From assembly GCA_022701365.1 (NCBI GenBank), contig JAKUHH010000080.1, positions 984,263-1,048,262 on the forward strand: a DNA stretch of 64,000 nt, written 5' to 3'. A model generated the notes under the pieces. The model saw only the letters and a program-made list of their open reading frames with translations. It was not told the DNA's origin and did not search any database. Shown piece after piece: positions 1 through 10,013 of the stretch. The first letter of the stretch is position 1. Each line of letters starts with the position of its first letter. This DNA comes from Mycocentrospora acerina. Taxonomy: Eukaryota > Ascomycota > Dothideomycetes > Pleosporales. Made by a program: the position numbers and the translations under genes.

Positions 1-8
1 AGCGCTAA

Positions 9-221
9 CCCAAATTTTCAAGTCAACTTGTTCAAGCTGAGCGCCTTCGAATTGAGAAATTAGGTGTGAGCTTGATACTTGAAAAAGTCGTGGATTGTTG
101 TCAGGTATATGTCGCACAGCTGCAATCGCTTCTGGATCCTGGACGTCTCCGCCACAGCACTAGCCACATTTGTCCAAGTCTAAGTTCACTGTTATCTCAG
201 ATGCTAGGGCTTAATAATTAA
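9..221 (+). CDS. Possible 3' end of a gene cut by the window edge
   Basis: The reading frame whose codons start at position 9 is open after an early TAA (6-8) up to the stop at 219-221. It would encode about 65 residues that look alpha-helical, with leucines and charged residues spaced as in a helix bundle (for example VQAERLRIEKLGVSLILEKV). An AG at about 21-22, after a pyrimidine-rich stretch, could be the acceptor of an intron whose upstream exon lies outside the window. I do not recognise the family. It could also be a chance open frame; support is codon-like texture only. Confidence 0.3.
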   Translation, partial: PKFSSQLVQAERLRIEKLGVSLILEKVVDCCQVYVAQLQSLLDPGRLRHSTSHICPSLSSLLSQMLGLNN

Positions 222-440
222 GAAGGATTCTTGTTTCTGAACACTTCTCAGGTACTCATGAAAAAACTTTGTGAGCAAAGAGCTATTGAAACAAGCAATG
301 ATTACTACCTCCAAAGACCCTTCGACTATGAGAACCGTGTATGTTACAACTAGTCTGTTCATTTAGCATTTTGGATTGTGGAAGAAGTCCGTAAATACTT
401 GTTCATACCAAAAACACTCTTCATTCACATTTCTCGATCT

Positions 441-1823
441 TTAACCTTGCAGCTTCCTTCCCTCCGCCCACAAAAGCTCATCATTCAATGCCAAGCCATC
501 AGGAAAAAACTCCTTGACCAATGAATTGCCCAAACCCTCATAATTATCCTCCAACTTTCGCAATGCCCTCAAAACTTTTCGGTCATCAAAAATGACATCC
601 ACGCGCTGAAGATTTAAACCATGCGCCCAGGACTCGCGAGGCAACGCGGCAGCGAGAACATTTCCAACGGTACCGAGAGCTAGAATAACGAGCATGTACA
701 TCGCATTCGCATCGTTGAGATACGTACATAGGATAGAAAATGTAGTGAACGACAAGAAAATGAATATCAAGACAGGCCCTTCAAGAGTCTTAACGTAATC
801 GTACTGCATCTCACCTGCGCCTGCGAGATCTAGAATATTCCAAGCATCTGGGTCTGCGTAACGGATGACTGACACATAGCTACTACCATTTCCGCGCATC
901 AGAGCGCACGCACTCAATTCTCCTCCATGCCTTCTAGAAGAATGTTTTTGCTTGCGCCATGCTGGCAGGCTGGCGATAATCTGCATAAGGAAGATGCAGA
1001 GTGCGAAAAGGAGGAAGACGGAGATGTCGTGTTGCGCATAAATGGCAAAAATTGAGATGACAAGCTGAGATGACATGATGCCTATGCTTGTAGCATTTTG
1101 GTGGATCATGTCAAGCCATTGTAGTGGTTTCTTGGGTGGAACTGCATTAAATACATCGATAAACAAACCACCAGGCGAAACTGAAGGAACGTGTCGCGAT
1201 TCCAGGTCTCGTAGTATTCGGGCGAGAACCCATGAGTTGTTGTGTCGGGAGTAGCCGGATCGTAGATTGAAGACTTTACAGTTTATTTCTGGCTCAGGAA
1301 AGAGATTGTGTGTACTAGCAAGAGCAGGCAAGAGCGTGGATAGGGAATAGGCCAGCCACCCACAACCAAAATGCGGAGAATCTTGACAAGAAGATGCAAC
1401 AGTGACGGCAAGGGCTGTATGAACAATCGAGCTGCCGAGAACCATGGCAATCGGAATCAGACCTGCCAAATAACCGTCACTTCTATGAAGCGCGGCCTGG
1501 AGTGGGACCTGCCATATCGAGAGAGCCAGAGTGATGAGAGCTAGTAGAAAAGGCACGATAACCTCGCCATGTAATTGATATCGGGTGTGCCATATTGAGC
1601 TCTGTTTAGCGTATGGAAGCCCGGGGCGGGATCGGGTATTCTCAACATAGTTGTGGGCATCATGATTGGCACCAGCTTTCAGTTGATGCATCTCCTCTGC
1701 TACCTCAATAGTACCTTCATCGATGGAGTCGTAAATGTCTTCGCGCCTGAAATCGAGATTGGATTGTGCTATCTGAGGAATGTTGTTAACGCATAGCCAG
1801 GCGTCCCGCAACGGCAAGACCAT
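441..1823 (-). CDS. Multi-pass membrane protein of unknown function
   Basis: A single uninterrupted frame of 460 residues. The N-terminal 85 residues are hydrophilic and acidic. About seven hydrophobic helices follow, at roughly residues 88-107, 118-142, 155-172, 245-262, 266-290, 348-370 and 372-396, and then a soluble C-terminal tail of about 60 residues rich in Leu, Arg and Glu. The central loop (about 172-245) is large and holds two possible Asn glycosylation sites. No catalytic motif or transporter signature is visible and I do not recognise the family. The start is the first ATG of the frame and no intron is needed. The next gene downstream on the same strand is more than 600 bp away. 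Confidence 0.75.
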   Translation of the reverse strand: MVLPLRDAWLCVNNIPQIAQSNLDFRREDIYDSIDEGTIEVAEEMHQLKAGANHDAHNYVENTRSRPGLPYAKQSSIWHTRYQLHGEVIVPFLLALITLALSIWQVPLQAALHRSDGYLAGLIPIAMVLGSSIVHTALAVTVASSCQDSPHFGCGWLAYSLSTLLPALASTHNLFPEPEINCKVFNLRSGYSRHNNSWVLARILRDLESRHVPSVSPGGLFIDVFNAVPPKKPLQWLDMIHQNATSIGIMSSQLVISIFAIYAQHDISVFLLFALCIFLMQIIASLPAWRKQKHSSRRHGGELSACALMRGNGSSYVSVIRYADPDAWNILDLAGAGEMQYDYVKTLEGPVLIFIFLSFTTFSILCTYLNDANAMYMLVILALGTVGNVLAAALPRESWAHGLNLQRVDVIFDDRKVLRALRKLEDNYEGLGNSLVKEFFPDGLALNDELLWAEGRKLQG

Positions 1824-2444
1824 GACTTGTGTTGTGTCAAGTACGAGGTTCCAGGCACGAGTTTAGCCTGATTGTTGGCTGGAATCGATGAAGAACTCAA
1901 TCGCATAGAAAATCGGAGGAAAAAGTGCGAGAGTGAATGAATTCTTATATACCGGTGATTTGTGAAAATCTGTACAGTGAAAGAAGACAACTGGATTGTG
2001 CAAGTCCCACGAGATGCGGTGAGTGAGGAAAAACTGAACTTAGTGTACAGTAGTGAATGGTAGCCTAGATGATACTTTGGTGAAAGTGAAAGTGGCGCGC
2101 GTTGTACATCAAAAAAAGAACGATCAAGTTTAAGAAGTGATGATTAAATTAGAGGCGAACTACGAATCTTACAAAGTAAAAGAGTAGCTGAGTCGAGCCT
2201 GACAGCGCTTCTCTGTTAGACTCTATACAACAAACCCATGCAAAGGAAATTAGAAGCGTCAGTTTGAGGATAGGAGGCACTCAGTGATGTGATGAAAGGC
2301 CCTGTGCATACTGCGTGCACGTTTGTGTTCGTGGCTATCCTATCGCACCCACACTGTGGTCAAGCGCGATCTTCTGGCGCGGCAATTGAAACATCACCCT
2401 TCAGAGATACCATTACACGCACGTAGCAATTTCCTCGCTACGTC
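1824..2444. other. Intergenic region, no gene seen
   Basis: This stretch separates the tail-to-head pair of minus-strand genes on either side. It should hold the promoter of the membrane protein and the 3' untranslated region of the WD40 gene. I see only short chance open frames. Confidence 0.5.
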
Positions 2445-3974
2445 TCACCATCCAAACTGTGCAATTCCTCCGTTCCAAGTTGCCCACAAACTTACGCCGC
2501 CATTTTCGTCGTCATCCATAAATTTTAAAGACCGTATCCTCTCCTGTGTTTTATTCCCAGCTGAGGTAGACTTATCCATGCCAAACTCTTTGACCGTCTT
2601 GCCGGTCCAAATATTGCTAACTCGTATAGCGGTACTACTTGTAGCTGAATCTTGAGCTGCAGCAACAAGGCCAAGCCTCTGGTGGACGTCAATGTCGAGA
2701 TCGAGATCGTCCAAGTTGGCATGTGGAAAACTCAGTATTGGTTGCGACCACTTCTTGAAAGCTGTCTGTTCCATCTTACGGCGCTTTTTGTTGCTCCGTC
2801 GGTCAGGAAAGCGCGAAGTGAAGTAAGCATCGTTGTAGTGCGAACCACTATCCTTGAAAGATGATTGGGATGAGCCGTTGTATCTTGATGAGCGGATATC
2901 ATACAAGAAGAGTGTGTCTTCTAGGCCGGAGACGATGAGACGTGTTGGGTCGTCGGCAAGCTTGACCCTAGACACAGGTTGAGAGTGGGCTAGGATACGA
3001 CTCGAACCGCCTGAGCGTGTGTCGTAAAGATGAACTGTCCCGTTGCGGCAGCCAATCACAATAGTGGTATAAGATATCCAGTCAATAGTAAATATGTCTG
3101 ACCCAACGTCTTCTAATGCAATAGTGGAATCCCAGGATCCAGTAGGTGATCGAGTGAAGAGCAAAAGTGATTGTGAAGCACCTACAGCAAGGTGTTCCAA
3201 GTGTGTCGCCGCTACGGTATTCTCTACGCCTGGTGATGGTGTGAAGTTCGTCGGTCTTGCTGCAGCTCCTCGTATTATTGTGCAGCCTTTGGGGGTGAAG
3301 AGTTGTCCTACATATGGTCCGTCTCGTTCCGGGTCGCTCAAGTGTATGGTAGGAGGTCGATCAGAACCTAGTGTAGTAGTTGCCAGAGCGCCTGTTGCGG
3401 GTAGATAGCAGAGAGATGAGACAGTTGACGTAGTTCGTACAAGCTCATCCCATGGTTCGAAGGTATAGGCATTGAGAGACATGGAATCAAAGTACTCGCC
3501 GGTTTCGATATCTCGATCAGGAAGTGGTGGACCATTGTTGGTGTATACTCGGCGCCGCTTGACTCTGTTGTCTCCTAGCACAGCGTAGATGGTCTTGGAG
3601 ATAGGATCTCTGTCGAATAATCGAACCGCAGCATCAGGTTTCTCAACCACTTTGCTTGGTTTGGTAGCAACTCCGGATATGCATGCATCGGGCCAAAGGC
3701 CCTGCACATAGAATGATTTTCTTCTGAATCCTATTTCCCGCTCTAGGCAGGTCTGCGTGAAGTTACTGGCATTCTGCCGCACGACACGTTCTTTTCGTGT
3801 TTTATTGGACCTGATGGTTGCAGCTTTTGTCAGGCGATTCTGCCTCTCCTCCTTGCGAATGTTTGCTGCTGAGTGCTTGATGTCCAGATGGCGGGCTGCA
3901 TTTGCTGTCTGTATTCGGAAATATTTCTTCTTCTCAGGATCATAGTAGAAGCCGGGAATGGGTTGGCCGTTCAT
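2445..3974 (-). CDS. DCAF4-like WD40 repeat protein
   Basis: A single-exon frame of 509 residues. Residues 5-20 (IPGFYYDPEKKKYFRI) match the conserved N-terminal signature of DCAF4/WDR21 proteins, followed by a basic helix. From about residue 180 there are degenerate WD40 blades, clearest at about 285-320 (ending HLYDTR) and about 325-360 (ending FLYDIR). The LYDIR motif resembles the WDxR box by which DCAF proteins bind DDB1. The known role of the family is substrate reception for CUL4-DDB1 ubiquitin ligases; the role here is inferred. A basic KKRRK stretch near residue 395 could be a nuclear signal. The start ATG sits just before the conserved motif, so the N-terminus is short. The gene is divergent from the SelO gene, with about 350 bp between the starts. 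Confidence 0.8.
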   Translation of the reverse strand: MNGQPIPGFYYDPEKKKYFRIQTANAARHLDIKHSAANIRKEERQNRLTKAATIRSNKTRKERVVRQNASNFTQTCLEREIGFRRKSFYVQGLWPDACISGVATKPSKVVEKPDAAVRLFDRDPISKTIYAVLGDNRVKRRRVYTNNGPPLPDRDIETGEYFDSMSLNAYTFEPWDELVRTTSTVSSLCYLPATGALATTTLGSDRPPTIHLSDPERDGPYVGQLFTPKGCTIIRGAAARPTNFTPSPGVENTVAATHLEHLAVGASQSLLLFTRSPTGSWDSTIALEDVGSDIFTIDWISYTTIVIGCRNGTVHLYDTRSGGSSRILAHSQPVSRVKLADDPTRLIVSGLEDTLFLYDIRSSRYNGSSQSSFKDSGSHYNDAYFTSRFPDRRSNKKRRKMEQTAFKKWSQPILSFPHANLDDLDLDIDVHQRLGLVAAAQDSATSSTAIRVSNIWTGKTVKEFGMDKSTSAGNKTQERIRSLKFMDDDENGGVSLWATWNGGIAQFGW

Positions 3975-4325
3975 TGCTGAATTACCTGAGGGATCAATGC
4001 AATCAATGCTGCGGTATTACCTGCTGCAGACACTATCCAAGCGAATACTTTGGTGGATTCCTCCAGGCTGCAGTCACCAGATATGATGATTGGTCCAGCG
4101 AGGGCTTCTGTGACGATGCAGAGGTTGGAGGATGCGCGAGTCACGCCAGCCATTGTTAGCGTTGACGCGAGTCGCAACGGACTTTGGAGTTCGCTCCGAG
4201 GTATGACGCGACGGTCGAGACGCATCACTCTGACAGATGCGCGAGAGAATGCATCGATTTGCCGCCTTCTTCCCCTCCCCGCTGTTTCGATTCCTTATAT
4301 CTGCCGCTGCGATACCCTAGAGCCC
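3975..4325. promoter_or_regulatory. Shared upstream region of the DCAF4-like and SelO genes
   Basis: The two genes diverge from this 351-bp segment, which must therefore hold both promoters. A pair of GT...AG-like sequences on the minus strand just before the DCAF4-like start could be a 5' leader intron. No clear TATA box was seen. Confidence 0.45.
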
Positions 4326-6611
4326 ATGCTGCGACTCTCTTCCCTGCTGCGACATTCTGCGACACCCAGATCTGCAATATCGAACAGAAGTGTGCGAACA
4401 CTCAGTAGTTGTGGTAGCTCCATGCGCTTAAACCAGGTCATGGCGCATCTCGACACCCCGCAAGCCAGCACCTCGCCTGGCGCGACACACACCCTCCAGT
4501 CCCTCCCCAAATCCAGCGTCTTCACTCAGCATCTGCCCCCTGACGCCGCCTTCCCTACACCCAAAGATTCGCACGATGCGCCGCGGGAGACGCTAGGCCC
4601 GCGCATGGTCAAGGAGGCGCTCTTCACATATGTTCGACCAGACCCTATTGGAGAGGCTGAGCTGCTGGGCGTCAGTCAGCGTGCACTGGAAGATTTGGGG
4701 CTGAAGGGGGAGGAAGCGCAGAGCGACGAATTCAAGGAGGTCGTGTCTGGCAGCAAGATTCTGACGTGGGACCCAGAGAAGCCAGACGAAGGCATCTACC
4801 CTTGGGCACAGTGCTACGGTGGCTACCAGTTTGGACAATGGGCAGGCCAGCTCGGCGATGGACGCGCCATCTCGCTGTTCGAGGCCACAAACCCGTCCTC
4901 AGGCACTCGCTATGAAGTCCAGCTCAAGGGCGCGGGACGGACACCATACTCGCGCTTTGCTGACGGAAGAGCCGTGCTCCGCTCCTCCATCCGCGAGTTC
5001 GTCGTGTCAGAATACCTGAATGCCATTGGCATACCCTCTACTCGTGCGCTAGCCCTCACCCTCAACAAAGGTACCAAGATTATCCGCGAGCGCATCGAGC
5101 CCGGCGCCATTGTCACCCGCTTTGCCCAGAGCTGGATCCGCTTCGGCACCTTCGACTTGCAGCGTATGCGTGGCGACCGCAACACGCTCCGAACACTCGC
5201 CGACTACACAGCCGAGCACGTCTATGGCGGCTGGGACACCCTCCCCTCCAAACTACCCTCTGGCCCCGCCACAGAAACACACCACCAAGCCCACACTGCA
5301 ATCCCCAAATCCACTATCGAGGGCACCGGCGACGAGGAAGAGAATCGCTACACACGCCTCTACCGCGCTATTCTCCGCCGCAACGCCCAAACTGTTGCAA
5401 AATGGCAAGCCTACGGCTTCATGAACGGCGTGCTCAACACAGATAATACCTCCATTCTAGGCCTAAGCATCGACTTTGGCCCATTCGCCTTCCTCGATAC
5501 CTTCGACCCAACATACACACCCAACCACGACGACCACATGCTGCGCTACAGCTACCGCAACCAGCCCACCATCATCTGGTGGAACCTCGTGCGCCTGGGC
5601 GAGGCACTCGGCGAGCTCATGGGCGCAGGATCAAAAGTCGATGACGCAGTCTTCGTAGAAAAGGGCGTAAGCGAGGAAGACGCCCCTGAACTCATCCAGC
5701 GCGCAGAGGCCCTCATCGAAAAGTGCGGCGAAGAATACAAAGCCGTGTTCCTTGCCGAGTACAAACGCCTCATGACGGCTCGTCTGGGGCTTCAAACACA
5801 GAAACCCACCGACTTTGATGAGTTGATGAGTGAGCTGCTGGATTCTCTCGAGGCATTTGAGCTTGATTTCCACCATGCATTTCGCCGGCTTTCCGCTGTC
5901 AAAGTAGCAGAGCTGGAGACCGAAGACCAGCGGAAAGACGTCGCAGGCCGGTTCTTCCGCGCGGATAACGTCCCGAGACAAGAGGGTGGCGAGAGGGAGA
6001 GGATCGCAAAGTGGCTTGGGAAGTGGGCTGCGCGCGTAAAGGAGGATTGGGGCGAGGGGGCAGATGCGCAACGTCAGACTGCCATGTTAGCAGTGAATCC
6101 AAAGGTAAAGAAAATCTCTTCTTCTTCTTCTTCTTCTTCTTCTTCTTCTTCTTCTTCTTCTTCTTCTTCTTCACTATTCTCCCCTTTTCCTGTTCGATTT
6201 TCCAATCTCGGTCCACTCGCTAACGTACTGCAGTTTGTGCCCCGCTCTTGGGTTTTAGACGAGCTCATCGACCGCGTGGAGAAGAAGCATCAGCGTGACA
6301 TCCTGCCGCAGATTATGAAGATGAACCTCGATCCCTTCCAAGAGAGCTGGNTATTCTCCCCTTTTCCTGTTCGATTTTCCAATCTCGGTCCACTCGCTAA
6401 CGTACTGCAGTTTGTGCCCCGCTCTTGGGTTTTAGACGAGCTCATCGACCGCGTGGAGAAGAAGCATCAGCGTGACATCCTGCCGCAGATTATGAAGATG
6501 AACCTCGATCCCTTCCAAGAGAGCTGGGATTGGAATGCAGACGAGGAAGAGCGGTTCTGTGGTGATGTGCCCAAGTATAAGGGCTTGATGCAGTGCAGTT
6601 GTAGCTCTTAG
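4326..6611 (+). CDS. FMP40: SelO/Fmp40-type protein adenylyltransferase, mitochondrial
   Basis: UPF0061/SelO pseudokinase family; members transfer AMP to protein Ser/Thr/Tyr and act in mitochondrial redox control. I start at the ATG at 4326 because the first 40 residues are rich in Arg, Ser and Leu and lack acidic residues, like a mitochondrial presequence. Family motifs follow: GGYQFGQWAGQLGDGRA, the QLKGAGRTPYSRFADGRA block, and FMNGVLNTDNTSI with the catalytic Asp near residue 373, then a DFGPF metal-binding motif. The C-terminus CSCSS carries Cys where animal SelO has selenocysteine. One intron (6105-6233, phase 0) contains a CTT microsatellite. The 3' part is duplicated around a single n at 6351. 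Using exon 1 (4326-6104) and the second copy (6411-6611) gives about 659 residues, a normal family length. The gene is convergent with ORC5, 94 bp away. Confidence 0.9.
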   Translation: MLRLSSLLRHSATPRSAISNRSVRTLSSCGSSMRLNQVMAHLDTPQASTSPGATHTLQSLPKSSVFTQHLPPDAAFPTPKDSHDAPRETLGPRMVKEALFTYVRPDPIGEAELLGVSQRALEDLGLKGEEAQSDEFKEVVSGSKILTWDPEKPDEGIYPWAQCYGGYQFGQWAGQLGDGRAISLFEATNPSSGTRYEVQLKGAGRTPYSRFADGRAVLRSSIREFVVSEYLNAIGIPSTRALALTLNKGTKIIRERIEPGAIVTRFAQSWIRFGTFDLQRMRGDRNTLRTLADYTAEHVYGGWDTLPSKLPSGPATETHHQAHTAIPKSTIEGTGDEEENRYTRLYRAILRRNAQTVAKWQAYGFMNGVLNTDNTSILGLSIDFGPFAFLDTFDPTYTPNHDDHMLRYSYRNQPTIIWWNLVRLGEALGELMGAGSKVDDAVFVEKGVSEEDAPELIQRAEALIEKCGEEYKAVFLAEYKRLMTARLGLQTQKPTDFDELMSELLDSLEAFELDFHHAFRRLSAVKVAELETEDQRKDVAGRFFRADNVPRQEGGERERIAKWLGKWAARVKEDWGEGADAQRQTAMLAVNPKVKKISSSSSSSSSSSSSSSSSSSLFSPFPVRFSNLGPLANVLQFVPRSWVLDELIDRVEKKHQRDILPQIMKMNLDPFQESWXFSPFPVRFSNLGPLANVLQFVPRSWVLDELIDRVEKKHQRDILPQIMKMNLDPFQESWDWNADEEERFCGDVPKYKGLMQCSCSS
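6118..6171 (+). repeat. (CTT)18 microsatellite in the SelO intron
   Basis: Eighteen uninterrupted CTT units, 54 bp, lie between the donor and acceptor of the SelO intron and extend its polypyrimidine tract. Read through as coding they would give poly-Ser. Read on the other strand they give poly-Glu or poly-Lys. Both are spurious. Confidence 0.97.
6175..6527 (+). repeat. Two identical 176-bp copies separated by one n (probable assembly artefact)
   Basis: Bases 6175-6350 and 6352-6527 are identical as far as I can read, and the single ambiguous base of the region (6351) lies exactly between them. Each copy holds the end of the SelO intron, its acceptor and the first 117 bases of the last exon. 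Only the second copy continues into the true gene end. An exact repeat beside a microsatellite and an n is what unmerged overlapping contig ends look like. Confidence 0.92.
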
Positions 6612-6705
6612 TCTGCCCTCACTCGTTGAAGAAATGGCAATTAGACGCGAACAACGCGTGATGACGATAGATCGGTAATATTGTGCATATATGTTCATGC
6701 ATAGT

Positions 6706-8253
6706 TTAGTCCACACCACCGACCAAATATTCCCCCACTTCAAGATTCACACTCCGCCCCAATGCCCTCGCAAACTCCCACCCGAACGCAACTCTCCACC
6801 GTCCCCCGACTTCCAGACTATCAGTCCCTCCTGCCCCTGCCCTGACAAGCAGCCGCATGCTCGACAGCGTAGCAACTTGCGTATACAGATCGGCTACTTG
6901 CGGCACTGTTCCATCCAGCAAAGCCCTGAATATCGCGAACAAACGGTCGAGCGTGAATGGGCTTGCTGTCAATAAATGTCTAGAGATCTTGCGGTGTTTA
7001 GATTTTGAATTTGGACCCTTGGGGAGGGAGAGATTGGTCGACGATGTGCCGCGGCGTCGATTTTTGCGCTTGTCCGTGTGCTTCATAAAGTAGGTCACGT
7101 CTGTGCGGGAGGGATTATATGAAGCTAGGTATGCAGCAATGAGGAGATGGGTCGTAAAGAAGGGAAGGTCGTGCGTGGTCATTTTCTTCAGCTTAGTTTT
7201 ACTTAGTGTTGCGCTTACTATGCTTGCGGATAGTGTAGCGGTTTGGGAATCGGCAGATTTGATGATGCGGTCCAGGACGGAATCTTCGAGTTGGAAGAGG
7301 TGTCTTCTGTTCACCATAAGTCGTGAGAAGTCGCGTGTCCCAAACTGGCCTGAAATCACGGGCTCAACGAACGGGCGCCAAAGACGTGTTGCACAGCTGC
7401 GGAAACTGATCAAGTCTCTGCCAGTATGTTTGGACAGCGAGTCGTATATGGCGCCCAAGAACCGGTTCCACAACCACGCGTCATCTTCAGTGGCGAGATC
7501 GGTAGTGTAGTTCGGGAATTGATCTTCTGAGGGAGTTGTGAGAAAAATCTCGGACGGGTTCTTGCCCAGTATAGTAAGAAGCTGGGCACGTGTGTATGGT
7601 GAAAAATGTAAGAAAGGTATGGAGGAGGAATGGAGGACCGAAGGTGTGAGCGCAAGCGTTGTCGTCAAGATGAGGGCGAGGTTCGGTATCTGTATGGGGT
7701 GTTAGTCAAACCACATGGCGATTTCGCGCTGGACCAGGGTAGACGCGTACCGATTCACCTAGCCGCCCCAGCGCAGCGATCAATGTTCCTCCTGGCTCTC
7801 TAAGCTTGTCTACAGCGTCGAGAACTAGCACAAATTTATCCCTTCCTTGCAATATCCTCCCTAAATTCACGCACAGGGCGCTCAGATTCTCTGTTCTCGC
7901 ATAGGGTCTGCGGTCTGTCTTCTCGTCGTAAAAATCGTCGACGGCATCGAGACACGAAGCGATGATGCGCTCAAGGAGATGTCGCGCCGTTATGCATTCT
8001 CGAACATTGATGAAAACATGCGCAATGCCAGCAAGGCCGAAGTAAGAACGTATAAGCGAGGATTTGCCTGTCGCAGTAAGGCCATGGACGTTGAGGAGTG
8101 GTGGGGATGGGAGTTGTGCCTTAATGCGTGTTAGAGGTAGCTGTGTATCGGAAAAGAATGACAAACGTTGTAAAGTGATGCAAGGTATTGAACTTGCTGC
8201 TCGCGACACTCAAACTCGCTACAAAGCTGTGCAATGATCTCGTCGGGGAGCAT
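6706..8253 (-). CDS. ORC5: Origin recognition complex subunit 5
   Basis: Three exons join in phase: 8167-8253, 7751-8119 and 6706-7689, giving 479 residues. Introns are 47 nt (8120-8166, branch site CTAAC) and 61 nt (7690-7750). The N-terminus REQQVQYLASLYN leads into a AAA+ domain with Walker A GLTATGKSS near residue 43 and a Walker B-like VLVLDAVDKL near residue 120. The C-terminal winged-helix half includes the ORC5-typical YFMKHTDKRKNRR region. ORC5 is an ATP-binding subunit of the six-protein complex that marks replication origins in the nucleus. The length is normal for fungi. The first exon of 29 codons is easy to miss, but the splice restores the family's normal spacing to Walker A. 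Confidence 0.92.
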
Positions 8254-8588
8254 GGTTGTGGTATTAGTCGTGTTGTAGCATCGTTATTGGAATCCGGGCA
8301 TGCACCCCAAGGTTGACAAACAACGCGCTACGTTAGCGTCGTCGCGGATGCACGTGCCCCAGATATGAACTCATCCCCTTCTGCAAGTGGAGAAGTAGGA
8401 TCATCGTTGTTCGAAACTTCACTTCTTACACCCCCATACTCCATATCATGAATACCGGTTCCATGCAGTCAGATTCGTAGCGGTGCACTTGAAAGTGCAT
8501 GAATGCTTGATAGCTGTAAAGGCATATGAAACATGACTGGAAGGCTAAATCTGAACCAGCTTTGCTTCCTTTTATTAATCAAAATCGA
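8254..8588. other. Intergenic region between ORC5 and the receptor gene
   Basis: 335 bp with no coding signal. It should hold the ORC5 promoter and the 3' end of the minus-strand gene above it. Confidence 0.45.
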
Positions 8589-10013
8589 TTAGTCTTTTAT
8601 CACCAGCTCCGCGGTGCGAGTTACAGCTTTTGGATCTCTGCTACCACCTGCGACGATTGCTTCTTCACTCCCCGTCGAACTATGTCCCATCGATCCCCTT
8701 CGATAAACATCAGACTTTCCGTCGGTAACCAATGGAGATTGCAGTGCGTGGCTACTCGATCTAGGAGAATGCATCTCGTATGTCTCGTTTTGAGACTGCC
8801 CCTCCCGAGCCAAAGCAGATATGTGCGTCCTCTGTGTTTCGTGAGTGGCAGGCCTGTTGGATTGCTCAAGGTTGTCATAGCGGTTGTTATAGCTCGAGAT
8901 TGGAATCTGCTTCCTGACTAGAGGCCGTAGAGTTGGTGCACAGGCAGCGATAATGCCTACGTTCAATTGAAGACTGCAAGGCATATGTCAGTAGAGTACT
9001 AGCTCCAGAAACTAGACAAGAACTTACAATCCCCAGAATTGTATATTCTGGTTGAAATGTTTGTCAGGGTCTTTGCCAAACACGATCTGATATATTGCTT
9101 TCAAAATCCCCATGGCTACAGCACTAATTGATGGTAAGTATGGCTAACGCTTTTCTCTAAAGATGGGAACATACAGATAGCCCAAGCTCAACACTACAAT
9201 TAGATACATTCGTTTCTTTTTGAAAGATGAAGTCCCCAAATAATGGGTATAGGCAATGACGCGAAGCACACATCAGTGAATATATTAAAGGCTAAAAATA
9301 TGTTAAGAAAAGTGATGACGAACTAAACGAGGTAGGTGACTTACAAGTATTGGCTAATCCGGTTTTTATAAAAATCTCAATTGAGTAACAAGTCGCCTTA
9401 ACATTCCTATCCCACCAGCCTGGGATTGGACGGCAGCGCAACAAGAAAAACAACCAGGCAAGCATACTGTAAAAGATGACAAAACCTACAGCTTTGTCAG
9501 TCTCGTATCTGAAAGACATGAGTGCATCAAGTAACTTACCGAACAAGGACCACAAGACTCGTGTATACCACCTGTTCTTGCTTAATCTCAGCAGGGAGAA
9601 TGCAATAGAGATTTTCAGTAACCCAAGAGCGCCAATCGCTGAAACAATACCTTGAAAGAATGCAATATGCTCAAATTCCTTCAGGTCCTCTCTGGAGAGA
9701 ATTTTGGTATGTCTTCCAAGACCGTGGTAACCTTGGAGAATAAAACATACCATACCACCAAGCGCACACAACTGTTCGAAAATAAGCGTTCAATTCATGT
9801 TATGATGAGCTTTTTTGCACGTACCGCTGATGCTACCATGAACAAATCATCGTGGCCTAGAGATTTGAGAATGCCTATCCGAGCATACATACGAAGACCA
9901 ACGAAGACGAGGGCAAGAATATGCATTGTGCCGGTCACGCCGAGTATTCGAGCTAAATTACTCTCCGCTGCCCACTGAGAGTCTAGTTCCTCTCCTCTGC
10001 CTGGTGCAGCCAT
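8589..10013 (-). CDS. PTH11-like rhodopsin-domain membrane protein with a one-base frameshift
   Basis: Six exons fit the fungal rhodopsin-like family of seven-helix membrane proteins: 9825-10013, 9540-9771, 9345-9485, 9175-9291, 9028-9123 and 8589-8973, with introns of 51-54 nt. Typical motifs appear in order: LRMYARI...GHDD in helices 1-2, LKISIAFSLLRLS, a Cys-rich CRPIPGWWD loop, FNIFTDVCFASLPIPIIW, LSLGY...AVAMGILK and GIIAACAPTLRPL, then a hydrophilic Ser-rich tail. Exon 4 needs one extra base in the A-run at about 9223-9227 (TTTCAAAAAG on the coding strand). As written the frame stops about six codons later, yet both flanks are well conserved in their own frames. This is a homopolymer sequencing error or a very young pseudogene. 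The ligand and role are unknown. Confidence 0.8.

Noticed and set aside
3971..4228. Minus-strand frame of 85 codons upstream of the DCAF4-like start
   Set aside because: The DCAF4-like gene already starts with its conserved motif. The frame has no motif and fits a promoter or leader better.
4050..4325. N-terminal extension of the SelO frame by 92 codons
   Set aside because: The frame is open but the mitochondrial presequence begins at the ATG at 4326, and the extension overlaps the divergent promoter.
5899..6268. Minus-strand and plus-strand frames coding poly-Glu, poly-Lys or poly-Phe
   Set aside because: They are only the CTT microsatellite read in other frames.
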